Source of the DNA: Cylicocyclus nassatus
Lineage: Eukaryota > Nematoda > Chromadorea > Rhabditida > Strongylidae
Assembly: GCA_958299035.1 (NCBI GenBank)
Contig: CATQJL010000316.1
Location: 47,799,585-47,863,584 of the forward strand
Direction: 5' to 3'
Length of the DNA: 64,000 bases
Numbering within the stretch: position 1 is the stretch's first letter; every line of letters begins with the position of its first letter. The notes under the pieces are model-generated. The model was not told where the DNA came from, searched no databases, and saw only the letters and a program-made list of their open reading frames with translations. This document shows positions 49,785-61,700 of this stretch, in pieces. Made by a program: the position numbers and the translations under genes.

Positions 49785-50084
49785 AATGGGCAACATATCC
49801 ATAATGAGCATGTCAATTAACCCCTGTAGACAAAGTTTGAACGAATTCTGAAGATTCAAGATACTAGGCTACCTAAGTGTAAAGGTCATTTTCCAACATG
49901 ATTAACTTTGTTTCAAAGGTGAATAGCAGTCCGTATTTGCACTCAAGAAAGCACTATTCCTTCTTTGTCCAGTTCAGAAATCCCGCTTCAAAAGACCTCA
50001 AAACTGTGAAATTAGAGGTCATCCAAAGGCATGTTTTTCCCATTTTCTGCTTTTGATGGCTGTGCTTTCACCAAATATTACTCA

Positions 50085-50871
50085 CAAGGGAAGTTTACTT
50101 AGTCGAAGTGGCGATTCGGAGGAATCTAAACCAGTGGATAGAGCTTAAAAAGCTGGTTTGGGACCTTCTATATTTGCGATGCGTTGTTCTGAAAAAACTT
50201 ATAAGCTTTTCTAAAGCTAAATTTTCGTCCATCTTGAGTCCCAAAACCATGACAATCGCTACGCAAAAGTGTGCAAGCTAAGCAAAAAGTAAGCTAGTAA
50301 GCATTGTAGGCCTAATTCGAGCTCATCCGGACGTTTTCGATGTTTTCCGACCATGTTGTTTATTCTCAGGCCGTCATATCCTTCCTAGATCACACTTCCA
50401 TTATATAAACAAAAAAGCTCATGACCTCCATCTAGAAGAACGCGTCGCGATACTGAAAATATATTTGAGAACATTCTATCCATTGGTAGTTTTCAAAAAG
50501 TTTCGAAGCTACGCGTTTTTCTAAATGGAGGTTATGGGGCTTCTTTGTATACATAATGGAAGTGTGATCTAGGAATGAAATGACGGCCTATGAATGATCA
50601 ACATGGTCGGAAAACACTCGGAAACGTTCGGATGAACTCGAATTAGACCTACAAAGCTTACTAGGTGGTCTGTTTAAGCTTGCACACTTTTGTGTAGCGA
50701 TTATCATGATTTTGCGACTCAAAATGCACGAAAATTTGGCTCATAACTTTTTTCAAAACGACGCATCGCAGATATAGAAGTATATCTGATTGTGAGATCA
50801 GCTTTTTAAACTCTATCCACTGGTATAGATCTTCATCCGAATCGCCACTTCGACTGAGTGAACTTCCCTTG
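50085..50871. mobile_element. Fold-back element, CAAGGGAAG family, TCA duplication
   Basis: The ends CAAGGGAAGTTTACTTAG and GTGAACTTCCCTTG are flanked by TCA at 50082-50084 and 50872-50874. It is collinear with 19331-20137. The right arm of the surrounding palindrome lacks it, which shows the empty site. Confidence 0.85.
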
Positions 50872-51000
50872 TCAGAGCAAAGAAAGCGAATCAGGCTCAA
50901 ATCACTCGTTTGAAAACTAGGAGATCTAGGGCTATCGACCCATAAATACGGTTTGCTAAAAATGTTTTTATGACATAGTTAATGGGGTGTGGCACACCCC

Positions 51001-51911
51001 CTTAAAGGCACCGTCCACCCAAAGCGAGGTTGATGAGATTTCGGTGGCATACTAGTGTGGGCCCCCACACTAGGCGAACCCCCAAGTAGCGCCGCAAAAT
51101 ACTTCTTCCGAAGCGAGAAATCTGCTCCGGAAGGGACGTAACCGGAGGTGGTCACTCCGCCCACTTTGCAGGCGCACCATTGGAGAGACTACACGCACAG
51201 CGCAGTACGCTGCCTCGTCGTAGGCGACTAATCGCAGTTTTCCTAGTGTTATTTCGTGTACTTGTATTCTCAACCGTTCATTTTTTATTCAGTCATGACC
51301 AAATTTACGACAAAGTTGTTTTTCCGATTATAGCCATTATCAGCATCCGGCATAGCTGTTTCTCTTGATATAAACATGGCATAGCTGTTTTTCTTGATGT
51401 CAACATGGCATGATCTTTCTTTATGGACGACGCTTGTGCTCAATAAAACGAGATGAACATGCGACGTGAGTTTTTTCATTGCAATGTACATCAAATTGAA
51501 AAGTATTTGTAGTCAAAATGATCGTTGACGCCGTCTACATGACTAATGGATCATTGCAATAAACTATCACGCATTTCTGTGTGCTAAAACACTTGCTTTC
51601 ACTGCTTTCTGTGTGAATGTGCTAAATACACGGGGCCTGGATCAAGATCGGGGCAAACATTTCCTAATACTCCTAATCGATTACACAATTGCCCATGACT
51701 AGTTTGCTAATGACGCCCTGCGTATATCAGCGCGCCTGCAAAGTGGGCGGAGTGACCACCTCCGGTTACGTCCCTTCCGGAGCGGATTTCTCGCTTCGGA
51801 AGGAGTATTTTGCGGCGCTACTTGGGGGTTCGCCTAGTGTGGGGGCCCACACTAGTATGCCACCGAAATCTCATCAACCTCGCTTTGGGTGGACGGTGCC
51901 TTTAAAAGCTG
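51001..51911. repeat. Inner inverted repeat with TTAAAGGCACCGTCC ends
   Basis: TTAAAGGCACCGTCCACCC at the left and GGGTGGACGGTGCCTTTAA at the right bound arms of about 190 bp that are nearly identical when inverted. This may be a separate MITE at the core of the larger palindrome. Confidence 0.65.
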
Positions 51912-53481
51912 TGCCTACCACAGCTTTTGAGTGGGTGTGCCACACCCATTATCTATATCAAAAAAAATTTTTAGCTAACAATATTCATATAAGTCGATAG
52001 CCTAAGCCTCGCAGATTCTATAGGAATGTTTTAAGCCTGATTCGTCTTCTTAGCTCTGAGTATATTTGGTGAAAGCACAGCTATTAAAAGCGAAAAATGG
52101 GAAAAATGATATTTTGGTTGGCTTCTAATTTCACAGTTTGGAAGCCTTTTGAAGCGGGATGTCTGAGCTGGACAAAGAAGGAGTAGCGCTTTGCCTTGAG
52201 TGAAAAAACGGATAGCTAATTCACCTTTGAAACAAAGTTAACCATGTTGGAATATGACCTTTTCACGTAGGTAGCCTAGTATCTTGAATCTTCAGAATTC
52301 GCTCAAACTTTGTCTAGGGTTAATTGACATGCTAATTATGGATATGATACGAAAATTATGTTATCGCTATTATCAGATCACCCAACTACGACCCCCTCCC
52401 CTTTCGACTCCTCTATACGACCCCCCAGGGTGGCGTGCCACACCCCACGCTTGACCCTGCTTGTAGTCTTTCGGATAGGTAACTTCCGTTTTCCCATGAA
52501 CACTCTTCGTACGGCGAAGCTATTTCACGCTACTGTGAGAGAAAACTATTTCAAAGAGTCTGGCAAGACCAGGAGGTGCACTCTCCTGACTTAAATCTTT
52601 CACTTGATCGTCCTGCTCTATATCATAACATTTATGAGCAGAATCTTTCTTATATATTTATAAGCTTAAGGAAAGCTATGAGTAAAAGAAAGGAATGGAA
52701 ACGCCGGTTACCCGGTTAAGCACAGCTTACCTAGAGTTGTTGGGCAGTGCCCAGATGAGGTGAAGATTGTCGAACCATCGCGTAGTCTGCATCTCGACAT
52801 GTCTGTTCCATAATGAAGCTCGTCGCTTTCATCTTTGATCATGGTTTGGGAGTAGGAAGTTGTCATCTAGCTGTCCATGTATAATCTGTCTCTAGAGGGC
52901 AGGAGATTATGCAGAGGATCATCGTCTTCTGTACTGCCTATATACCGTTTGAACGTTGCATTGGTTAATGGCAGGTTTCCATTGTTGGTCGTCGCTTCAT
53001 CTCTCAGCTACTTGACTGCTCTTCGAGGAATGAGGACAGACGGAAAGGAATTATGGAAAAAGGCACTGCTTCTGCATATCATAAAGATTTTAGTTGTAAA
53101 GTTATGTTCATATAAAGCAGGACAACCAAGATGAAGGATCGCGCCAGGAGAGTGAAGCTCCTGAACCTGACAAGTGTTACTGTAAAAACTATCCGCAGTT
53201 TCACCTGAGCACGCACTAATTTTTCTGCCCCAATGCACTTGCTAGTTGTTCGTAGGATTCACTAGTTTGACACATACTATCTTACCTTCAGGTACACAAG
53301 CAGCACTCACTTCATCCAAACTAGAGCAGACCGAGCGCCTCGCTGCAAGTGTGCCCCGCGAAGCGTTCGCTTTTCCCTACTATTGCCACAGTTAACGCTC
53401 TTCGTGGCACGCAGATTCCTTTGGGGCGTCTGCATTTAGAGCAAATATGTGCTGCTTTTACATGCGAAAACAGGGTACATA

Positions 53482-54404
53482 TTAGGTTGTCTTATAAGTT
53501 TTTTCAATTGTAAATTTTTACCGCAATAAGTCACAGACTTCTCAATCATGATTAGAGTGCAGGGTACCATTCGACAAAGCAGAGCAAGCTCTACAAGATG
53601 GTATGTAAGAGTTCGCACCAACTTCAGCATCTCACGAGTTAGAAGTCGAAATCTGAGAACTTTCTGGTGCCCAAAAATTTAAATTTTTCATATCTTTGTC
53701 CACGGAAGACTTACCGGATCTTAAACTCGCTTACGCATATACGCTCCACATAATACCTTCAATGCACTTGCTGTGTTTGTTTCTGTGCTAGAAACGGAGA
53801 AAACTTGAATTTTCGAGCTTCCAAAAAAGCGATGCTGCCCTGCTCTCGCATAGGTAAACGTACACTACAGGCCTTAAGAAATACATCGGTAATTTTTCAG
53901 CTTCCTGAAAGCGCTAATTCTTTAGAAACACAGAATTTGGCTTTTTTTGCTAAACTATTTTATGTTGAAATCAATTTTTCTCGGGAAGTAGAGCTTATGG
54001 AATGCTGAAAATCTGTGACTGCATGCTAAAGGCTTGCATTGTACATTTACCTATGTCACAACAGCGCTGCATCGCTTTTTTGGAATTTTGAAAATTTCAG
54101 TTTTCTTGGTTTCTAGCACAGAAACAAATACAGCAACGGCGTATGTGAATGTATCATGTGGAGTGCATATGCGTGAGCTAGTTTCGTATCCGGTAAGTTT
54201 TTTTGGACAAAGACTAGAAACTTTCCAATTTTTTAGGCATCCGAAAGTTCTTAAATTTTGGCTTCAAACTCGATGTGCTGAAGCTGGTGCGAATACTTAC
54301 ATACCATCTTGTAGAGCTTACTTTGCTCTATCTAATGGTGCTTTGCATTCTATCACTATTGAGAATGTATGTGACAAAATTGAAAAACTCATGAGACAAC
54401 GTAA
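53482..54404. mobile_element. Fold-back element, TTAGGTTGTC end
   Basis: The left end TTAGGTTGTCTTATAAGTTT follows TA; the diverged right end is AAACTCATGAGACAACGTAA. Arms pair through CTCTACAAGATGGTATGTAA and GCACCAACTTCAGCA. It is related to the arms of 46666-47726. A more decayed relative may follow at 54690-55430. Confidence 0.65.
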
Positions 54405-55726
54405 TGGATACGAGCGTTCCGAAACGAATCGAAAGGTCAACTATTCCTCATAACTATTCGTAGAAACATCCGGTCACCATTACGGCATAATATTAACATC
54501 CAGAATAAGTTCATTCATGGGACTTCTTAGCCCTTTTAAACATTTGTCTTTGAGAAAGTACAATTTGAGTGTTTCTCATTATCGACCCCTGTTGAGCTAC
54601 GACGGAAGCTCTTCCTTTTCTTTGAAATAGAAGCAAGCGAGTTCGCTGAACATGAAGAAGGGAACTATTAGGCATCCCATGAGTCTTTTCTTATTTGATT
54701 TTTCACTGCCATAAGTCACTTGTTCATGAATTTCTCATAGCAATTGGGGTATCTATTGATTCTATAGAGAGCAAAGCAATCTCTATAAGGATCAATTTTA
54801 AACACTCACACCAAGTGTGATCCATTCAAGTTTTAATCCGAAATCTAAAAACATCCAAATGCCCAAAACATTGAAAAAAATCAAATCTTCGTCCAGAAAA
54901 AAATCCTACGGCCTTTTGTTCTAGCATATAATGTCCACATTAAACGTTCATACATAAAATTGCTGTATTTTTTCCATTGTTAGAAATCGAGGATAAAAGT
55001 CTGCATGTTTTCGTAAAGAACTTTGCTAGGCTGTTCTTGTGTGCACAGTTCAAAGTATAAATCTTTGTGAGTACTATATACAATAAAATCTCAGCCTTTT
55101 ATTTTACTTCACGAGAAATAACGAATCTAACATAAAAAACTCAGACAAAGCGACATTTTCTTGGTTTCTCGCGATTTTCGCCTATGATTGTTTTTGGTTT
55201 TTAGCCATGGAAAAATTCAGCAAATGTAAACATAAATGCTTGATGTGGAAATTATATACCTGAGCAAGTTGGCGTAGAATTTCTGGGCTACGATTTTTCA
55301 AGCATTGGAAATTTTTGGATTTCGGCTTCAAACATCGCATTTATTAAGCCATTTGCGATCTTTAGTAGGTCATCTTGCAGGACTTGAGTTGCTCTATCAA
55401 TTAGTCGCTTAAGCTCTGATTCAAAAAATTGAGGCAAGCCGAATTCTGCTGAGATGAAAGGTTATGAGATAACATAATATTTCAAAAAGTTTGGTGATCG
55501 ATATCTATTAAGATCGATCTCACATAAAGCTGTGTCCGACTGCAATTGCATACAGTGAATCATAACGAGATATTGAGGAAGTGTTTCCATTTTAGGAGCT
55601 GTCGTCGCGAGGGTGACGCTTCTGACAGTTTGATGTTTGCGTCCGCCGTCAGCCGGCCGTCCCACTGGCTAATTCGCGCATACAGTCGAATATCCGGCCT
55701 GCTGCCCTCCGTTCCTGCGCTTCTGT

Positions 55727-55742
55727 TCTGTCCAGGCCTGCT
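55727..55742 (+). promoter_or_regulatory. Putative spliced-leader acceptor of the MISP/AKAP2-like gene
   Basis: A pyrimidine-rich CTGTTCTGTCCAG ends at 55735, 7 nt before the ATG at 55743, as is typical of nematode trans-splice acceptors. Confidence 0.45.
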
Positions 55743-58700
55743 ATGTCAGCGATAAGAGGACCTAGGTATCAGCAGCAACAACGCAAGAAGCCAGTTGTTG
55801 AAGATGAGGTGCGTAAATCGTTTGCAGGTCACAATATTTGAACAGTGTACTTGACATACTTGACATTGAATTTATGCGTATGGTAATTATATTTTACTCG
55901 TAGTGTAAAGAGGAGCTTGCCAGATACAAAAATGTACATCTATAGTGCTTGCTTGCTCAGGTTCACTGAAGGTATGTGTACTCATCTGAGTTCTCCCGCA
56001 TTTACACTTTCATAAAACATCTACACTTCCAAAAAATCTTGTTGTTTGGAAACTTAAACGACATATTCATAAGAAAAATTTAGCTTCATTCCTATATGAT
56101 GCCTCTTGAACACCATGATGATAACGATGGTCACGAAATGTACTCTATGCCTTACTACGAAGAAGGTAAGTGATGGTTATTCAGTGAATTTCTACTCGAG
56201 AATATAATACTTTATGACGAAAAAATTTCTTGAAGTGCTAGTCCTCCTATTTATTCAAGAAAATTTTACCACTTTACTGGAGAGAAATTTTTTTTTGGGG
56301 GGGGGGGGGGGGGAGGAAGCTCAATTTTCGCTTGTGACTCTATCATTAAAACGTAATTAGGAAAATGACAAGATTTGCCAAGTTTGAGCCTTCTTCCTTT
56401 TTAATATCGCTGGATTCGAACACTAGCATTTTACATCATATAAATAGTTCCAAAGCAGCATGCAGTTTGTTTACTTCATCATTATGGCCTACATAGGCCT
56501 CTCAAGCTTCTGAATAAGCACCGTACAATACCGCTCTCAGAATGTGCAAAATTTCCGTGAATTCCGCGAAAATCCGAGAATTCCGCGAACTTCCGCGACA
56601 TTCCGGGAATTCCGCGAAATTCCGGAAATTTCGCGAAATTCATGTGAATCACGCAAATTACGCAGGGCCATAACTTCTTTCCGAATGAGTATAAGCAAAA
56701 TCCGAAAACAGCATTGTATTCAGCTCGTCAAGGCGAATCTTTTGGTATACAGGTTGTCTCCAATATCCTCTTTTCAATAATCTTGAATCTGCATGCGGAC
56801 GCCTTTTCGCGTGGGTGTAACGCAACAAGCATCACACATAGGAGATTGCGGCGGGCACCCTTCGATAGTACTCTTTCAGTAGATTATTCTGCGCTAAACA
56901 GCAGCCGAAGACTCTCTTTTAAAAGAGATAGAAGAGCTGATAAACTCTGGAAAAATCAAGCTGTTCTAAGTTCTACTAGCCGTAACTTCCTTCAGAATGA
57001 ACATCTTCGAAATCCGAAAACAGTATTGTGTTCAGCTCGATAAGGCGAATCTTTCGGTATACAGCATGTCCTTGAAATTCCGTTTCCAATTTTTTCAAAA
57101 TTTTCTGCGCGCGTATATTCGCAAGGTCGCAACGCAGCGCACATCAAACATAAAAGACTCCAATAAGCACTGTTAGATTGTGCTGCTCCCGCAGATTACC
57201 GAGCGCTAAAAGCGAACTGGAGAATCTTTTTCGAAAAAGATAGAAGAGCTGGTGAATTCTGGAAAAATCGTGTTGTGTCAAATTTTGCCCACTGTAACCC
57301 TAAAATGGGAAGCTCTCCTGCTAAGCAGATGTGCTTTTCGTAATCAGCAGGTCAGATAACCTCTACGAGCAAGTTTTCAAAGAAATTCGGGTGATTTGAT
57401 TTTTTCTCGTTCTACTCCCTGAAGCTCGCCGATGGGTTTTGGTCAAAATGTCGATGATCTTGAATTATAAGGAAACTTCGCTCAAAGAGGTTATCTGACC
57501 TGCTGATTACGAAAAGCACATCTGCTTAGCAGGAGAGCTTCCCATTTTAGGGTTACAGTGGGCAAAATTTGACACAACACGATTTTTCCAGAATTCACCA
57601 GCTCTTCTATCTTTTTCGAAAAAGATTCTCCAGTTCGCTTTTAGCGCTCGGTAATCTGCGGGAGCAGCACAATCTAACAGTGCTTATTGGAGTCTTTTAT
57701 GTTTGATGTGCGCTGCGTTGCGACCTTGCGAATATACGCGCGCAGAAAATTTTGAAAAAATTGGAAACGGAATTTCAAGGACATGCTGTATACCGAAAGA
57801 TTCGCCTTATCGAGCTGAACACAATACTGTTTTCGGATTTCAAAGATATTCATTCTGAAGGAAGTTACGGCTAGTAGAACTTAGAACAGCTTGATTTTTC
57901 CAGAGTTTATCAGCTCTTCTATCTCTTTTAAAAGAGAGTCTTCGGCTGCTGTTTAGCGCAGAATAATCTACTGAAAGAGTACTATCGAAATGTGCCCGCC
58001 GCAATCTCCTATGTGCGATGCTTGTTGCGTTACACCCACGCGAAAAGGCGTCCGCATACAGATTCAAGATTATTGAAAAGAGGATATTGGAGACAACCTG
58101 TATACCAAAAGATTCGCCTTGACGAGCTGAATACAATGCTGTTTTCGGATTTTGCTTATACTCATTCGGAAAGAAGTTATGGCCCTGCGTAATTTGCGTG
58201 ATTCACATGAATTTCGCGAAATTTCCGGAATTTCGCGGAATTCCCGGAATGTCGCGGAATTCCCGGAATTTCGCGGAAGTTCGCGGAATTCTCGGATTTT
58301 CGCGGAATTCACGGAAATTTTGCACATTCTGAGAGCGGTATTGTATTTTCGCTTAACCTAGCACAGTACTAAGCTAGGGAAGAAGTATATGGCTAAAATG
58401 CCAAGTTTTTACTGAATCTACGTTACTGTCTGCATTAATACTGCATTTTTGTTCTAATCTCTCAGTGTGTCTATCATCATTTTCAGAAGAAGCACAAGAT
58501 GACTATGAAAGGAAGACACACGCATTTGAACGAAGCCAACGAGCCATAAAGGAACAACGTAACAACGTTGCCTTTCGTCCAGAGAGACATGTTGCACGAA
58601 TTGAGATCACAAATGGAGAGAAGGATGGTCGGAATGATGTAGATTGTGCCGATGACGAACACGCAAGAAAATCGGTCACAAAGATCCGAGAAGTGACTGC

Positions 58701-61700
58701 AGTGCAGAGAAGCTTCTCAGAGCACAGAAACGGGCGAGTGGGGCCCACTACGCGATCGTCTCCACCACCTCCACCAGCTCCGAACATGAGGACGCCTGAC
58801 AAAATTAATCTCAACAAAGTAGTGGTAAACGTTCAGAAACAGGAGCTATCTGTTGAAAGGAAAGGAGACGAGCGCTATAAGCGCAGCACTGAACCGAATG
58901 GAAGGAATTCTCCAGCAAAGAATTCACCTGAAAAGCTTCCACGCTCACGTCAGGACCATATGGCAGGGAAGATGGTTGTAGTCCATATGGAGAGAGCTCC
59001 TCAGACTCCACCTCTGCGTGCCACTGAGTCCAGATCAAGTGCAAGTAGAAGACCATCGACGAATCCATTCGCAAAAGGAGCGGAAAACAGACGCGAAAAC
59101 GAGAGCGATGTTATGAACCAACAGGTTCATAATGTGCAGGAAGTCGTCCAAAGGATGAACAGCGGAGACTGGCCAATAAAGATCGATGAGGAAGAGCACG
59201 AGAATAGGGACAACCAGCAGAGAAGGGAACGAGAACCTCCGAGTCAGCGATCAGCAAGCAGGGCTCATAATTGGGAAACTCTCAAAAGAGATAAACCAAT
59301 GAGGGAATCAGACCGACAGCGAAGCAATCCGGAACAGGAGCAGCAGAGAGCTGAGCAAAGAAATCACTTCGAAAATAAAAACCGAGAAATTGAAAGGGAG
59401 CAACCAAGCCAAGCAGACGGTAGGCATCCGGTTTTGATGCCGTGCTCATTAAAAAAATAAATATTTTAGAGACTGGCTATCGCTCGGATAGCAGTGACCA
59501 GTGTGAGCACACAACGGTGTCGACTGATTCCGCTTTCGCTTCTGAAGGATGTGTGAAAACTCACCAGCTCGATATTCTGGGCTCTCACAAAGTCAGTCCA
59601 GGTAGTGCCAAACATCTTGACGAGGAGGCCAGGAAACTGCTTTTGTACTTCAAAAGCCATCGCATGCTGTTGAATTATCTAGGTCAGTCGACTCATTTTT
59701 GCAACTCATTTGATTGCAATTAGCGTAAAAGAGGATAAAGACATTTGAAGCCGCATTTGCTTTTAGGAATTGGTTTGACCGAAACTCTTTGGCACTATAT
59801 ATCTGCTCTTCCAATGCAGAATGTGCATATCAGCGTTGCTGAGGTAATGTAGGCGCCTAGATCTGTGCTCTTTTATGATTTTTTTACCATAGGAAATAAG
59901 GCCGAATTCACGACCTATCAATGGAAATGCAGAAGCATATGTGTCGTCTCACACAGCTCCATCGCGAAAGTCACCACCCCCAGGCAACAAGGTAGAGTAA
60001 GCTTTCTTAAGAACTTCTGTTTTTCTCGGAAAACCCCTTGCAATTTTTGCGCGTTTGACATGCTTCATCTAAATGCTGCACATTAATAGTTTCAGACAAG
60101 AAAAAGCGAACGATCTGCTCCCGCTCAGGTTTGTGGTTTATATTCAAGCATTCCACTTTCATGATTTTCCCTTCAGCGAAGACCTAGCTTGCTCAAATAA
60201 CATCGATGAATGCAAGTCAACCACCACCGGCTTTTGCAAACCAGAAAACAAGATTAGATTTTTTTTTCTTCACTGGAACAAAGCTAGTCAAATCTGTCAC
60301 GAGAGAACACTTTTTTAACTTTCACGGGAGTGACCTAGCGCCAACTTCTGTGTATCCATTATGGATAACCAGTTTATCACAAGAGTTTTTGAGGACCATC
60401 ATAGTCCGAAACCGGAACCAGTTTTGCTTGTCCGATTTGTCGTATGAAGTGTTCCGTATAAATAAATATTGAAATTTCTCGTCTGTGTATTTTGACGTTT
60501 GAGCTAACGCTAAAGATTCAGTGAAAAGGGCATATTTATGCTAGCATACTAAAAGCAATTAATATTTAAAACTATAGTACTCTTAATATTTTATAAACGA
60601 ACCAAAAAGACAGCGGTTTCCTGTATCGACAGTATCACTTTTTTCCAATGCATGTCTTGCATCAAAAAATATCAAAAATTCTTTGCAAAATGTTAGTAAT
60701 TCATATTTTTCTGTACAAATGTGTTATCTTATAACACAAATAAAATTTTATTTCAAACAAAAGCGCAATGTTGACCGTAACTCAAAAGCTTGTTTATCTG
60801 TCGAATAGCAACTTCCAACACAACTTTGGCTCAGTTGAGAAGGGTAGGTGGTAAAATCATAATTAGAACCGAAAACAAATCACATCAAGCCTTGTATCCT
60901 TCTCTTTATCACCCTATTGTGTGATATGCCAACATTTTTCATTCAGCATTTATAAACCTGAGACATATCGAACCAAACAAGTGCGGTGAAAAAAGCAGCA
61001 TATAAATTTTCATAAAATTTGTACTACTTACAAAATAAGTGAAACTTGTATCTAATTTGAAAAACAATCACCCTAAAATTCTGTTAAAGGCGGGTCAAAC
61101 TTGATCACATAAACCCAAGTCCTCATTTAGAGTCCTAGGCTTGTAGCGCTAGAGCGGCAACTGCGAACTGATGATTTGGCTAACGAATTCGCAGAGAGGA
61201 GCAGAGGGTACTCGAGCGACGGTGAGGGGAAGCAATCGGAAGCAAGGTGGAAACTTTTCGTGAAGTAATTGGCTGCTAACTTTACTGCTTCTTCGCCTCT
61301 GTCGTTCTCTTGAAATCATTCAAATGCTTCAGAGGGGGTCGATTTGTCAAGAAATCTGCCGCTGCTCTGATTGCTAAGAAACAAGGCTATGCACTGCAAA
61401 ATGGCACAGACGAACCTGTTAGTATTCGGAGTCAGGCTTCAACGAAAATTTTCACTTAGGCAATCTAAAAGTTCACTTGTTTAGAACTCATCAGAAATCG
61501 TTGATCCTCGTATAGCGAGTGAGATTCGAGCACTTCGAGAAAGAGAAGACGAATTGCGAAGAAGTAGAACGGAACTAGGCCTCCCAACTTTGGATGATGT
61601 TATGAGGAAGTTCGATCATAGGTCAGTAATGCATTTCGCTTCATCTCAGCCGCCAAATTTCTTATCTGCTATTATTGGAGATACCGCAAATAATGTGCTG

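Larger units (their letters stand above)
49785..52365. mobile_element. Large interrupted palindrome
   Basis: The left arm (49785-50083 plus 50875-51175) is repeated inverted at 51733-52365. Paired blocks include CCATAATGAGCATGTCAATT, GAAGATTCAAGATACTAGGC, GATAGCC/GGCTATC and the GTCCACCCAAAGCGAGGTTG arm near the centre. The left arm was later split by the element at 50085-50871. Confidence 0.75.

Noticed and set aside
56714..58327. Several 60-110-codon ORFs that look duplicated on opposite strands.
   Set aside because: They are mirror images created by the two arms of the palindrome and not genes.
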